The notes under the pieces: generated by a model | The model's database searches: none | What the model saw: the letters and a program-made list of their open reading frames with translations, nothing else | What the model was told of the DNA's origin: nothing | Part shown: positions 17,956 to 26,425 of the stretch, one piece after another | Position numbering within the stretch: position 1 is the first letter of the stretch | How the letters are laid out: every line of letters starts with the position of its first letter | Program-made: the position numbers and the translations under genes | Assembly (NCBI RefSeq): GCF_903645315.1 | Contig: NZ_CAHJXL010000002.1 | Location: 482,035 to 546,034, forward strand | Direction: 5' to 3' | Length of the DNA stretch: 64,000 nt | DNA from: Victivallis sp. Marseille-Q1083 | Lineage (GTDB): Bacteria > Verrucomicrobiota > Lentisphaeria > Victivallales > Victivallaceae

Positions 17956-19536
17956 CCTGAAATATTGCAGGGATTTCGCAAAACGAAGAGGCGAATTCTC
18001 GACTAATATATTATATTGTAATATTTTACGTCACAATATAATGCCGAGGTCTGTCTATGACAAAATGTAACGACTCAATTCCGTTCTTTCAAGGTCCGAA
18101 CAGCAGAAAAATAGAATTCAATTTCAGCGGCGGCAATACCAGCAGTGACAGCGGATTGCTTTTTATCAAAGAATTGGACTGCAAACTTAGTTTGACCCGG
18201 CGCGCCGGTAAACTGCTGGATTCTTTTGATATTCGACAGCTCGGAAAAGTCAAACATTCCTATCAGAACATGCTTCGTCAAAGAGTCTTTGCGCTGATAG
18301 CCGGCCCTGAAGACCTCAATGACCATCTTGACTTGCGAAACGATCCGCTGATTCAAACCGTTATCGGCCGCGATCGTCAACTCGCTACTCCAAGCACTTT
18401 GTGTCGATTCGAAAATGGAATTGATCGCCAGGTTTGCGTTGAATTGAGCCGATTGTTTGTCGAATTCTTCGTGGAGAGCTTTTCCACGCCACCTCAAGAG
18501 TTGATTCTTGATTTCGATGCCACCGACAACCTCACTTACGGGATGCAGGAAAATCGCTTTTTTCATGGCTATTATGATCACTATTGTTTTCTTCCGTATG
18601 TATGTTTGCGGGGATCAATTGCTCACGGCTTACTTGCGCTCGTCAAAAATAGATGGAGCAAAACATTCCCGGGCAATTCTCTCGCTATTGGTAAAACGCT
18701 TCCGTCAGGAGTGGCCTGAAGTCAGAATTATTTTTCGGGGCGACAGCGGATTCTGCCGCCGGGAGATGTTGAACTGGCGTGATAGAAATAATGTCAAATA
18801 CATTGTCGGACTGGCAAAAAATTCACGCCTTTTGAAGCTTTCAGAGAAACTTCAAACCCAAGCAGAAGCAGCTTATAATGAAAACACAGGAAAAAGCAAA
18901 ACTGTTTACTGAATTCAGGTACGCGGCAGGAACCTGGAAATATCCTCGCCGGGTCATTGCCAAAGCGGAATTCAACAGACTCGGCCCCAATAATCGATTC
19001 ATCGTCACCAATCTTGACAATGACGGACAATATTTTTATGAAAAAGTCTATTGCGCCCGCGGAGAGATGGAAAACCGGATCAAGGAGCAACAACTTGCCC
19101 TTTTTGCCGATCGGACGAGTTGTCATGATTTTGTAACAAACCAGTTCCGGCTTCTGCTTTCAAGTCTGGCATACATTCTCATGGAACGGTTTCGGGCATT
19201 GTTGCTGACTGGAACTGAATTTGCCGAAGCTACCTGCGGCAGCATTCGGTTATACCTGGTGAAAATCGGCGCTATTGTTCGACGGAATACAAGAAAAATT
19301 TATGTTGCTCTTTCAAGTGCTTGTCCAAATCAGGAACTCCTGCACTTGATCGCGGCGAAAATCATCACTTGGGAATAAAACCTTGGAGAGCTGTCCCCGG
19401 CTTGTAGAACAACAACGGGGGGAAGGGGGAATATGTTCAATTTACTGAAAAACGACAACATTCGACTCTGAAAATAAAAACTTCCGAATCTTCTGAACAT
19501 TTCTCGACGATTCGACAGTTTCATGCAACATTCAGG
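17956..19536 (+). mobile_element. IS1380-family insertion sequence, copy 1 (decayed)
   Basis: The element is 1581 bp, the same length as copy 2 at 56255. Its left end reads CCTGAAATATTGC and its right end GCAACATTCAGG, imperfect inverted repeats matching the CC...GG ends of the family. Direct CTAA repeats flank it at 17952-17955 and 19537-19540, a 4-bp target duplication. Its transposase is frameshifted, so it cannot move alone. Confidence 0.88.
18057..19378 (+). pseudogene. IS1380-family transposase, frameshifted
   Basis: Compared with the intact 440-residue copy at 56355-57677, this gene matches through its length but breaks twice. A net 2-base loss near 18598-18612 (after the segment HGYYDHYCF) and a 1-base gain near 18880-18895 leave three fragments in different frames. 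The catalytic segments are still readable: DFDATDNLTYG, then FRGDSGFCRREML in the second frame, and YVALSSACPNQELL in the third. The start ATG at 18057 corresponds exactly to that of the intact copies. Copy 1 has also diverged most from the other copies, so it is the oldest insertion of the three. Confidence 0.9.
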
Positions 19537-19543
19537 CTAATTC

Positions 19544-20992
19544 CAATACTGCTTACTTTAATCAATAAAGCATTCATGCGGAGCAGTCTTGGATGAAAAC
19601 TCCTGCTTGATGTTCCATCCTTTGATTTTGCGTTTTACTGCCCGTTCTCGTGTAATCCCGCGAGAAGACCAGGCAGTTGTTGCCGCAATCTCCTGAATGA
19701 TTGCTTCGCGAATATACTCAATTTCCTGTGGTTTGAGGGGGAAAATGAGCAGCAGTGATTTTTCTGCACAGAATTCGTACCGCATTGATAAAGGAAAGCC
19801 GGTCTGGATCGACCTTATTTTTCCGTGCGGCTTGATGTATTAAGCTGCGAATCGTATAGTGCGCAAGTAGATATCCAAACAATTCCTGTATAATCAATTC
19901 CGGGGTTTTGCTTCGCAAGGCGGCTCCTGGTTGCTTCAGATGATTCTTCAATTCATCATAAGCCAATTCGATCTCCCAGCGCTCGTGGTAGAGAGCCGCA
20001 AGTTCCGAAGCCGGAGCGTCTTCCTCTTTTAAAATACTGGTTATCAAGCGATATTTTTCGCTGGAGCCTTTGATGGCATATTCAATTACTCGAACAGGAA
20101 TGCCATTGGTTTTCTTGCGTTGTTCCGCGCCAGGATAGAACGTACTTAAAAAAGAACCGTCTGGCAGAATTTTTTCTTTTGCAAATTTCATATTGCTGCG
20201 GATTCGAAACACTAACGATGCGCCAGTTTTGATGCATTCGGAAAAGAACGGATAGCAACCAAAACCACGATCAGCAAGTAGCAGCATATCCTTTTGCAGG
20301 AGCGGCAAAAGTCGTTTGCCTTGAGTATTTTCCCCTTCAGAATAAGGCCCATGGGCCGCACCAATAATCGCACGCGTACCGATTTCAAGTAAAGTTGTCA
20401 TGCGCAATTGCGGAAATGCGGTTTTCCCGCGGGAGCATGGCAGACGGCCAAAAAAATCATGATTCCTCTGCTCATCCGGTAAATCAAAGGTTGTGCCGTC
20501 GATTGCCATCAAACGCCATCCCCGATAAAAGGCGCCAATGGTATCCGGCTGGGCCAGGGGTTTACAAACATCCTCGAATAAACATTGCATTGCCTTGTAC
20601 CCCAAACGGTTCCTGGCACGTGAAATTCCTCCTCGCCCTTTGATCTCGCCGCAAGGCATTTTTATCTTCAGCCAGTCAAAGCCCTCAAGAATGCAGCGCA
20701 AAACCTCTTGCAACGAAATGCTTGAATACAGCGAAAGACAAATAACATAATAAGCCATCAATTCCAGTGGCAGTTTGCGGTAACGTTGCGTCGCAAGTCC
20801 GCACTTGGTCAGTGCATTGCAAAGGGCTTCAAAAGGAACAACCCCAAGCAATGAGGCCAAGGTTAAAAAGTCACTCTCGCGAAAATTATCTGCCAACTGC
20901 GCTTGGGTTCGTGCCATATCGAATCTCCTGTTGTCTATGAAGATAATATAGCATGAAATCAATAATCTTCAAGAATTAAGTAAGCAGTATTG
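19544..20992 (-). mobile_element. IS4-family insertion sequence, copy A
   Basis: The element is 1449 bp, bounded by inverted repeats of CAATACTGCTTACTT(T)AAT. It begins 7 bp after the right end of IS1380 copy 1. Its flanks do not match: AGGCTAATTC on the left and AGGTTAGCCA on the right, whereas copy B has a perfect 10-bp duplication. This suggests copy A is a recombination product between two IS4 copies. On the right it truncates an IS5 transposase gene. Confidence 0.88.
19558..20917 (-). CDS. IS4-family transposase, two frames joined by an apparent +1 shift
   Basis: The first frame (20917 to 19718, 399 residues) has the DDE core. It contains WRLMAIDGTTFDLPDE, LLADRGFGCYPFF and the IS4 signature Y-x2-R-x3-E-x6-K in YHERWEIELAYDELK. 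It stops after HFPPQTTGN. The +1 frame continues to 19558 with AWSSRGITRERAVKRKIKGW, which matches the usual SSRG-x-R-x-VKRK C-terminal tail of IS4 proteins and ends just inside the left inverted repeat. The crossover is at a C5 run (GGGGG at 19737-19741 on the plus strand). Copy B has the identical break. The ATG at 20917 is preceded by GGAGATT. A programmed +1 event or a fixed inherited indel are both possible. Confidence 0.85.
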
Positions 20993-21685
20993 AGGTTAGC
21001 CAAAGTATCCTGCATCCAGACAGAGATTTTGCTCAAGGGATTCAGCATGGCCGAAATCCAAAGGAACGACGCGATTCCAAAGAAGTTCGTCAAATACTGC
21101 GCTATCGTGCCGGTTGGCTCCGGTTGCGACGAGCGACAACGGGATGCCATTCGCGTCTACCAATAAGTTCCTTTTACTTCCATTTTTTCCCCCTGTCCGT
21201 GGGATTGGGGCCGACAGCGTCCAAGGCAAGCGGGGCTTTGCTCTGCGTACCGTCGGCGGATTGCCATTCCCAGGCAATTCCCTCCATTTCATCATATTCC
21301 ATAAGACCTGCGTGCCAGAGCTTCTGAAAAAATCCCGCACGCGACCATTGCATGAATTTTTTATGCACAGCTTGCGAGGTAATGTTGTCAAACTGAAGGC
21401 GCGGCAAAGCGTTCCAAATAATCCCGGTTCGGAGCACATAAACGATGGCCGAAAAATAAAGCCGGTCGCTATAGCGGGATTTCTTGCCTCCTCCAGGCTT
21501 ACGGCGATACTGCTTCCCCGGTACGCGAGGATGGACTGGAATATTCGGTTCAACCTTGTTCCAAAATTCATCGCTTATTTCCCAGGTTTTCAGTCGCTCT
21601 TATGCCATGCTTCGTCTTCGGTTTAAGGTTGGGAGATACTATAGCACTGCAATATTACAATTGCCAATTATTAGTTGATAAGTTC
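20993..21685 (-). mobile_element. IS5-family insertion sequence remnant truncated by IS4
   Basis: Only the 5' part of an IS5 (IS427-like) element remains. Its outer end carries the inverted-repeat-like GAACTTATCAACTAATAA (reverse strand from 21685), similar to GAATTTATCCCTAAATAAC of the full copy at 55330. The other end is lost at the IS4 junction at 20992/20993, inside the transposase gene. Confidence 0.75.
20996..21605 (-). pseudogene. IS5-family transposase, 3'-truncated and in two frames
   Basis: Read on the minus strand, the first frame encodes the IS5 N-terminal domain (WEISDEFWNKVEPNIP, YVLRTGIIWNALPRLQ, GLMEYDEMEGIAWEWQSAD, VGPNPTDRGKKWK). The +1 frame continues KNGSKRNLLVDANGIPLS, VATGANRHDSAVFDE and CLDAGYFG, where the IS4 cuts it before the last catalytic residue region. 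The two frames meet at a G5A6 tract (about 21182-21192). The full copy at 55403 has the equivalent G4A7 tract and the same +1 relation. The truncated gene is certainly non-functional. Confidence 0.82.
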
Positions 21686-21705
21686 TAAAAGTAAAAGCAA
21701 TGTTT

Positions 21706-22698
21706 TCATAGCCATTGATGTTGTAAAAATTTAATCTTCTCCGGCGGCAGATTTGCCGAAACCGGCAGCGTGATAATCAGCGTCCTGCCGGCGCTTTCAG
21801 CCGGTGAAACCATGATCGTGTAGGTGCCGGATTCCGTTAACGAAAATTCCTGTTTCAGACGCTCGCGCATGCCGGCGTACTGCATAAAAGCGTCATCAAA
21901 GGTTACGCCGTCGTCTTTAATCTGCCGCACTCCTTCCTTGACGATCTCCACCTCGGAAGGCGTCAGGTCGCACTTATCGCGAATCAGCTCCGGCGGAGCG
22001 CAGAGCAGATTCGGCTTGCCGCCCGGCAGATAGCCGCCGGGCTCCGGAATCGGATTGATCATCGATAAAATGCCTTTCCCGTCTCCCAAAATGAACTCTT
22101 CCCCGCCGGGTATCCAGAGCAACTCCTCCCGGTACTGCATAGCGCCGTTGCGCGGCAGCGGCCGCATCCCCCGGCAGTCGTAGTCGGTACGTTCTATGCT
22201 GTTCAGCCTGATCAGGTCATCGGCGTCGACATAATCGGCCAGCCGGTTTTTGAAGGTTTCCAGTTTGTCCAGCCTGGCCGGATCGTCGGCATAGCGTCTG
22301 GAAAGATACCCGAACGCATTTTCCGGATTGGCCCCGGAAACCGTAATCCCGGAGAACATGTCGTAAATTCGCACCGTGTATTTCCGGCCGTTCAACTCCA
22401 GTTCGTGCGGCCGGCCGTCGGCCAGATAACGTTCCACGGCAAGATCGGTTTCAACTTTGCCGTTCAGCGTCCGGTCGGAGAATTGCGCTTTGTCGCTCAT
22501 CAGCAGCCAGATCGCCAGTTTTGCGGCGCTTTCGTCGGCATAAACCGACGCCGCGCCGCCGGTCAATGTAGCGGTGCGCAGCCGCTGCGTCTGCGACACC
22601 GCCGCCACAGTAGCGGTCAGTAACGCCAACAGTGACAATACGCCGAGCACCGCGATCAGCGCGACGCCGGCCTGGTTGGTTGGCTGGTCGGCGGTCAT
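21706..22698 (-). CDS. gspK: Type II secretion minor pseudopilin, GspK-like
   Basis: This 330-residue protein starts MTADQPTNQAGVALIAVLGV with one N-terminal membrane helix (VLGVLSLLALLTATVAAVS). It has the large periplasmic body of the GspK family, including LADYVDADDLIRLNSIE, close to the D-x-D-D segment usual in GspK calcium-binding regions, and a helix-hairpin-like CDLTPSEVEIVKEGVRQI. GspK caps the pseudopilus tip with GspI and GspJ. It is the last gene of the operon and its ATG overlaps the gspJ stop (ATGA). Downstream lies an IS5 remnant. Confidence 0.78.
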   Translation of the reverse strand: MTADQPTNQAGVALIAVLGVLSLLALLTATVAAVSQTQRLRTATLTGGAASVYADESAAKLAIWLLMSDKAQFSDRTLNGKVETDLAVERYLADGRPHELELNGRKYTVRIYDMFSGITVSGANPENAFGYLSRRYADDPARLDKLETFKNRLADYVDADDLIRLNSIERTDYDCRGMRPLPRNGAMQYREELLWIPGGEEFILGDGKGILSMINPIPEPGGYLPGGKPNLLCAPPELIRDKCDLTPSEVEIVKEGVRQIKDDGVTFDDAFMQYAGMRERLKQEFSLTESGTYTIMVSPAESAGRTLIITLPVSANLPPEKIKFLQHQWL

Positions 22699-23327
22699 GG
22701 CAGGGGAGCTTTCCTGGTTCTCAGTTGCTCGTAAAAACTGTTGCCGGCGGTTCGGCGGAGCCAGACCTGCTTCGCGCCGTCGGCAAATTCCACCTCCAAC
22801 TGTAACGCCACCGGCAGATTTTTCAGTCGGTCGTTGTCCCATGAGTCATGCCAGACCAGTTTTTCCTTGTCGTAATCGGCATAGCAGAGCTTGATTGCCT
22901 TCACGTTGTCGGCCAATAGCTCCAGCTCAAAATTGTCGTCGTGGTCCGATTCCAGCGGAATGACCGGCGTGTGACGGTATTCGGCATACAGGCCGCCGTC
23001 TCTGACGTAAAGCCGCAGAAAACGGATCGCCCCGAGTTCCCGGTTGCCGATCCGGTGCAGATACGGCAGCATCACCGAATCGCTTTTACCGTCGAAGCAA
23101 AGCGCCTCTTTATTGTTCCGGTCTTGCCAGTTAAATGGAATCGCGTTGCGAAAAGCCGTCTCCGCGATCCGGTCGATCGCCTGATATTGTCGGAGCCGCC
23201 CGTCTTGTTCCGACACCTTGCGCCAGGTTTGCTGCGCGCCCTGAAGCGCCATGCCGGCCACCGCCATCACCACCGCCAGAATCCCGACGGCGATGCTGAG
23301 TTCCAACAGCGTAAAGCGGCGTTTCAT
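22695..23327 (-). CDS. gspJ: Type II secretion minor pseudopilin, GspJ-like
   Basis: This 210-residue protein has a prepilin leader MKRRFTLLELSIAVGILAVV, with E5 of the mature form conserved. It is followed by a GspJ-type globular region (QGAQQTWRKVSEQDGRLRQY and a beta-rich tail). It would be cleaved and methylated by the prepilin peptidase, then join GspI and GspK at the pseudopilus tip. The ATG at 23327 gives the normal short leader; its start overlaps the gspI stop by ATGA. The residue before the mature Phe is Arg, not the classical Gly. Confidence 0.78.
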   Translation of the reverse strand: MKRRFTLLELSIAVGILAVVMAVAGMALQGAQQTWRKVSEQDGRLRQYQAIDRIAETAFRNAIPFNWQDRNNKEALCFDGKSDSVMLPYLHRIGNRELGAIRFLRLYVRDGGLYAEYRHTPVIPLESDHDDNFELELLADNVKAIKLCYADYDKEKLVWHDSWDNDRLKNLPVALQLEVEFADGAKQVWLRRTAGNSFYEQLRTRKAPLP

Positions 23328-23704
23328 AGGTCTTTCTTTCGGACGATCCGGTTCATTTCCAGCGATTTTACTTCCCGCCCGCGATAATTCAAAGTCACGG
23401 TCATCACCGCGAGCTGCCATTCGCCGCGTTCGTTTTTCACTTCCGGCGGCAAGCGGTCGGCCAACCGGTAATCCGCCCGGGCGGTATAGTCCGGAAACGG
23501 GAAAAAACGCTCCGGCAGATCGGCGCGCGGTTCGGCCAGCAGGAAATATTCGGCGGCCTGCGACAGCATATGTTGCTCGTTCCACTCGGTTTCCGACCGG
23601 GCACAGCGGTTGCTGCCCATGCTCATCATCTGCGTTGCGGCCAGCACGCCGCCGACCAGCAGCGTCAACGCGATTACCACTTCAATCAGTGTAAATTTCC
23701 TCAC
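23324..23704 (-). CDS. gspI: Type II secretion minor pseudopilin, GspI-like
   Basis: This 126-residue protein has the leader MRKFTLIEVVIALTLLVGGV and a short periplasmic domain, the size expected for GspI. It lies between gspH and gspJ with ATGA overlaps on both sides, the standard H-I-J-K order. GspI nucleates the pseudopilus tip complex in the inner membrane. The assignment rests on order, size and leader, not on a specific motif. Confidence 0.75.
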   Translation of the reverse strand: MRKFTLIEVVIALTLLVGGVLAATQMMSMGSNRCARSETEWNEQHMLSQAAEYFLLAEPRADLPERFFPFPDYTARADYRLADRLPPEVKNERGEWQLAVMTVTLNYRGREVKSLEMNRIVRKKDL

Positions 23705-24363
23705 CGCCGCCTCCGCGCATTATCAGTTCGCCGCAGTTGGCCGGTCAGCGGCGACGGTTGCATTTTGACTTTGCTCTGCGACAATTGCAGTGTCATGGCC
23801 GGCCCGACTGTCGCGCCGTCCGGCCGGCAGCGGTACTCAATCGGTTCATTATGGTGGTGATCGCCGGAAAACTCAACCGTCATATCGGCCGGTAACGTCA
23901 ACGAATAGGTTTGATTCAACAGATATTCCCGGTTGCCGGTTGCCGGATCGTCAGCTACCTCCCGAATACGAAACTGTCGGAGCTCCGGCAGATAGGCCAA
24001 CACCACCGGTTTGCCGTGGGTTGACGCCAGGTAACTCGTCTGCGCAAACAGCCGCTCCAGCTCCCGTACCGACCGCTCCAGCGTCGCGGCCGTCGGCGCA
24101 CGGCCGACCCGGGCGATGGCGACTCCGGCCGCCAGCATGATAATGGTGACGACGATTATCAGTTCAAGAAGTGTAAAGTTGAAAGTTGAAAGTTGAAAGC
24201 GGGAACGGGAGCGGGGGAAATGATAACATTCTGAAAAGTGCTTGAAGTCGAAAATCGAAAGTGGAAAGCGGGAACGAAAACGGGAGTAGGGGAATTGATA
24301 ACGTTCTGAGAAACGCTTGAAGTTAAAAGTTGAAAATGGGAAATAGGGGTTGATTTTACTCAT
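23701..24363 (-). CDS. gspH: Type II secretion pseudopilin, GspH-like, with unusual repeat-derived N-terminal extension
   Basis: The core begins FNFTLLELIIVVTIIML, a pseudopilin helix with the conserved Glu, followed by a GspH-size globular domain. What precedes it is odd. The only start that fits (ATG 24363, an ATGA overlap with the S23 gene stop) puts 62 residues before the mature Phe, built from 23-residue repeats (FPLSIFDFKHFSECYHFPRS and near copies). The repeats come from 69-bp DNA units rich in AACTTTCAAC. The usual short leader with its own Met is missing, as if the gene's first codons were replaced when the S23 segment arrived. Whether it is still processed, or starts internally at a non-ATG codon, is unclear. 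Confidence 0.7.
   Translation of the reverse strand: MSKINPYFPFSTFNFKRFSERYQFPYSRFRSRFPLSIFDFKHFSECYHFPRSRSRFQLSTFNFTLLELIIVVTIIMLAAGVAIARVGRAPTAATLERSVRELERLFAQTSYLASTHGKPVVLAYLPELRQFRIREVADDPATGNREYLLNQTYSLTLPADMTVEFSGDHHHNEPIEYRCRPDGATVGPAMTLQLSQSKVKMQPSPLTGQLRRTDNARRRR
24175..24345. repeat. In-frame 69-bp tandem repeats at the 5' end of gspH
   Basis: About two and a half diverged copies of a 69-bp unit; GCGGGAACG recurs at 24199 and 24268. Each unit contains GAAAGTTGAAAG-type blocks. Because 69 is a multiple of three, the frame stays open. Related AACTTTCAAC/ACTTTTAACTT blocks also occur at 24727-24762 and 25190-25225, on the other side of the S23 gene. Confidence 0.75.
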
Positions 24364-24719
24364 TTGACCGGCTTTGCAATTTTTACATTTGAAATCAATC
24401 CCTGAAGCATATTAGAAATCTCTTTTACTTCCTGTATCAACGGGATAATTTCTTGTTTTGAGCCAATATTCAATTGATGAACCAAATAGAGTTGAGTGCG
24501 CAACTCTGCTGCGGATCCCTTGGCTATATACAAAAAATGGATAAATTCTTTCCGGGTCTGCCGTTCGGCGCCTTCGGCTATATTGGACGGAATGGAGACC
24601 GCCGCCCGGGTAATCTGGTCGTAAAAGCCGCGGTCACGACAACCGCTCAAAACCTTATAAACCAGCACCGTCAACTGACAGCTTCGTTTCCAGACCAGCA
24701 ACTCTTCAAACCCGGCCAT
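24360..24719 (-). CDS. Four-helix bundle protein (S23/23S rRNA intervening-sequence protein family)
   Basis: This 119-residue helical protein has the S23 family signature: FEELLVWKRSCQLTVLVYKV at the N terminus, then FYDQITRAAVSIPSNIAEGAE, FIHFLYIAKGSAAELRTQLY and a final helix. The family was first found inside intervening sequences of 23S rRNA genes; many members lie elsewhere, often alone and surrounded by short repeats, and their role is unknown. Here it sits inside the type II secretion operon between gspG and gspH, same strand, with its TGA overlapping the gspH ATG. It has no known role in secretion, so it is probably an acquired passenger (inference). Confidence 0.85.
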   Translation of the reverse strand: MAGFEELLVWKRSCQLTVLVYKVLSGCRDRGFYDQITRAAVSIPSNIAEGAERQTRKEFIHFLYIAKGSAAELRTQLYLVHQLNIGSKQEIIPLIQEVKEISNMLQGLISNVKIAKPVK

Positions 24720-24764
24720 TCGTCAATCCCTACTTTTAACTTTATTACTTTCAACTTCCCGCAG

Positions 24765-25178
24765 CTACTGTTGCGGCGTATCAATCCAGTTGCCGATGTC
24801 GGCGTCGTTGTCAGAGCCGCCGGCCCGGCCGTCGGCGCCGTAGCTGAGGATGTCGAATTCACCCTTGAGGCCAGGATTGCGGTAGACATACGGATTATTC
24901 CACGGGTCGAACGGAACGCCCTTAATATAGGGTCCTTTCCATTCCTTGATATCGCCCGGTTTTTCAATCAGGGCTTTGAGCCCCTGAGCCTGGGTCGGCA
25001 GCTTGCCGACATCGAGCCGGTAGTCGGCGATCGCCTGTTCGAACATCTGGATCTGCGCTTTAGCCGTCGCCGCTTTGCTCGAAGCGACATGCCTGAAATA
25101 CAGCGGCGTCGCAATGCTCGCCAGCAATGCGATAATCACCACCACGATAACCATTTCGATCAACGTAAACGCCTTCAT
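24765..25178 (-). CDS. gspG: Type II secretion major pseudopilin GspG
   Basis: This 137-residue protein has the leader MKAFTLIEMVIVVVIIALLA. The classical GspG body follows: LDVGKLPTQAQGLKALIEKP, WKGPYIKGVPFDPWNNPYVY and SYGADGRAGGSDNDADIGNW, the last being the conserved calcium-binding C-terminal loop. GspG polymerises into the periplasmic pseudopilus that pushes substrates through the GspD secretin. The residue before the mature Phe is Ala. A repeat-rich spacer of 45 bp separates it from the S23 gene and one of 52 bp from gspF. Confidence 0.95.
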   Translation of the reverse strand: MKAFTLIEMVIVVVIIALLASIATPLYFRHVASSKAATAKAQIQMFEQAIADYRLDVGKLPTQAQGLKALIEKPGDIKEWKGPYIKGVPFDPWNNPYVYRNPGLKGEFDILSYGADGRAGGSDNDADIGNWIDTPQQ

Positions 25179-25230
25179 GACAACCTCCCAATTAACTTAC
25201 AACTTTCAACTTTTAACTTACGACTTTGAA

Positions 25231-26424
25231 CTAATTAATCTGATTCATTTCCATGACCGCGAGAAAAATTGAGACGACCACCAGCAGAATCACCAGCGCC
25301 AAGATGATGATCACCGCCGGTTCGAACAGCGCCAGCAGCCGTTTGATTTCCAGCTTGACCTGTTTTTCCTGTTCGTCGGAGACTTTTGAAAGCATCTCGC
25401 CGACCCGGCCGGATTCCTCGCCGACTTCCAACATCTGAATCGCATCGCCCGGCATGTAGGCGCTGTGCCGCAGCGCCGCCGACAACTTGTTGCCGGCCCG
25501 GACTTCGCCGGACAGATTGTCAAAGCTGGCGGCGATCGCGGTATTGCCGATCACTTTGGAGCCGATCCGGATCGTGTCCAGCATCGGGACATGGTTGCCG
25601 AGCAGGATGGAAAGCGTGCGGATGAAACGGCTGATCTCAATGGTCTTCAACAGACTTCCCAATACCGGAAATTTCAGGATATATCGATCCCAGATGAGTT
25701 TCGCTTTACCGCCGCGCCGGATTTGTACGAAGCACCAGATGATGCCAATCAACAGAAAAATCCACACCGGCCACAGGAAATTGATCACCCGGCTGGTGGT
25801 AAGCATGATTTCGGTCGGCAGCGGCAGTTTTTTGCCCATATCGAGAAAAATCTGCGAAAAGCGCGGGATGAAAACGGTGAACATCAACACAATCACCCCT
25901 GAAGTCACCAGCAGGATCGTCACCGGATAAATCGCGCTGGTAATTAAAAAATCGCGCTGTTCTTTCGACTCGTTTAAAAAACGCTGCAACTCGGCGACGA
26001 CCTCGGCCATGCAGCCGGTCTGTTCGCCGGTTTCAATCAGATTGGCGTAAAGCCGCGGAAAACGGTTGCCGTGCCCGCGGATCAGTTCGGAAAACTTCTT
26101 GCCCTCATGCAGCCCTTTGCGCAGCTCCAGAATCACCTGTTTGTTGGCCGCATGGGTTTCGTGGTTGGCAATGATCGCCAACGCCCGTTCCAGCCGGATA
26201 TGCGCCTGCAGCAGCGGCGCCAGCCGGTTGGTGAACATATGGACATTGAATTTGTCGCGGCTGAATAAAGATTGTTTGAGGTTGGAGACTTCACCGTAAC
26301 TCTCAACCGGCAGCAACCCGCGGCCGCGCAGCCGGTTCAGCGCGTCGTCCGGGCCGTCGCCTTCGATCAGAACTTCAGCGTTTTTGCCGGTATTGTCGAT
26401 CGCCTTGTACTTGTACAGCGCCAC
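25231..26424 (-). CDS. gspF: Type II secretion inner-membrane platform protein GspF
   Basis: This 397-residue protein has two GspF domains, the first starting near FTNRLAPLLQAHIRLERALA and the second near FIRTLSILLGNHVPMLDTIR. EVGEESGRVGEMLSKVSD and three membrane helices follow, including the C-terminal VIIILALVILLVVVSIFLAV. The N terminus MALYKYKAIDNTGKN is typical. It forms the inner-membrane platform that couples the GspE ATPase to pseudopilus growth. It starts 1 bp after the gspE stop, showing tight co-transcription. Confidence 0.95.
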   Translation of the reverse strand: MALYKYKAIDNTGKNAEVLIEGDGPDDALNRLRGRGLLPVESYGEVSNLKQSLFSRDKFNVHMFTNRLAPLLQAHIRLERALAIIANHETHAANKQVILELRKGLHEGKKFSELIRGHGNRFPRLYANLIETGEQTGCMAEVVAELQRFLNESKEQRDFLITSAIYPVTILLVTSGVIVLMFTVFIPRFSQIFLDMGKKLPLPTEIMLTTSRVINFLWPVWIFLLIGIIWCFVQIRRGGKAKLIWDRYILKFPVLGSLLKTIEISRFIRTLSILLGNHVPMLDTIRIGSKVIGNTAIAASFDNLSGEVRAGNKLSAALRHSAYMPGDAIQMLEVGEESGRVGEMLSKVSDEQEKQVKLEIKRLLALFEPAVIIILALVILLVVVSIFLAVMEMNQIN

Positions 26425-26425
26425 T

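Noticed and set aside
18598-18895. Programmed frameshifting in IS1380 copy 1
   Set aside because: The intact copies 2 and 3 have a single frame, so the two breaks in copy 1 are decay.
24175-24345. Regular repeats resembling a CRISPR array
   Set aside because: Units are contiguous 69-bp tandem copies with no unique spacers, lie in frame in gspH, and no cas genes are present.
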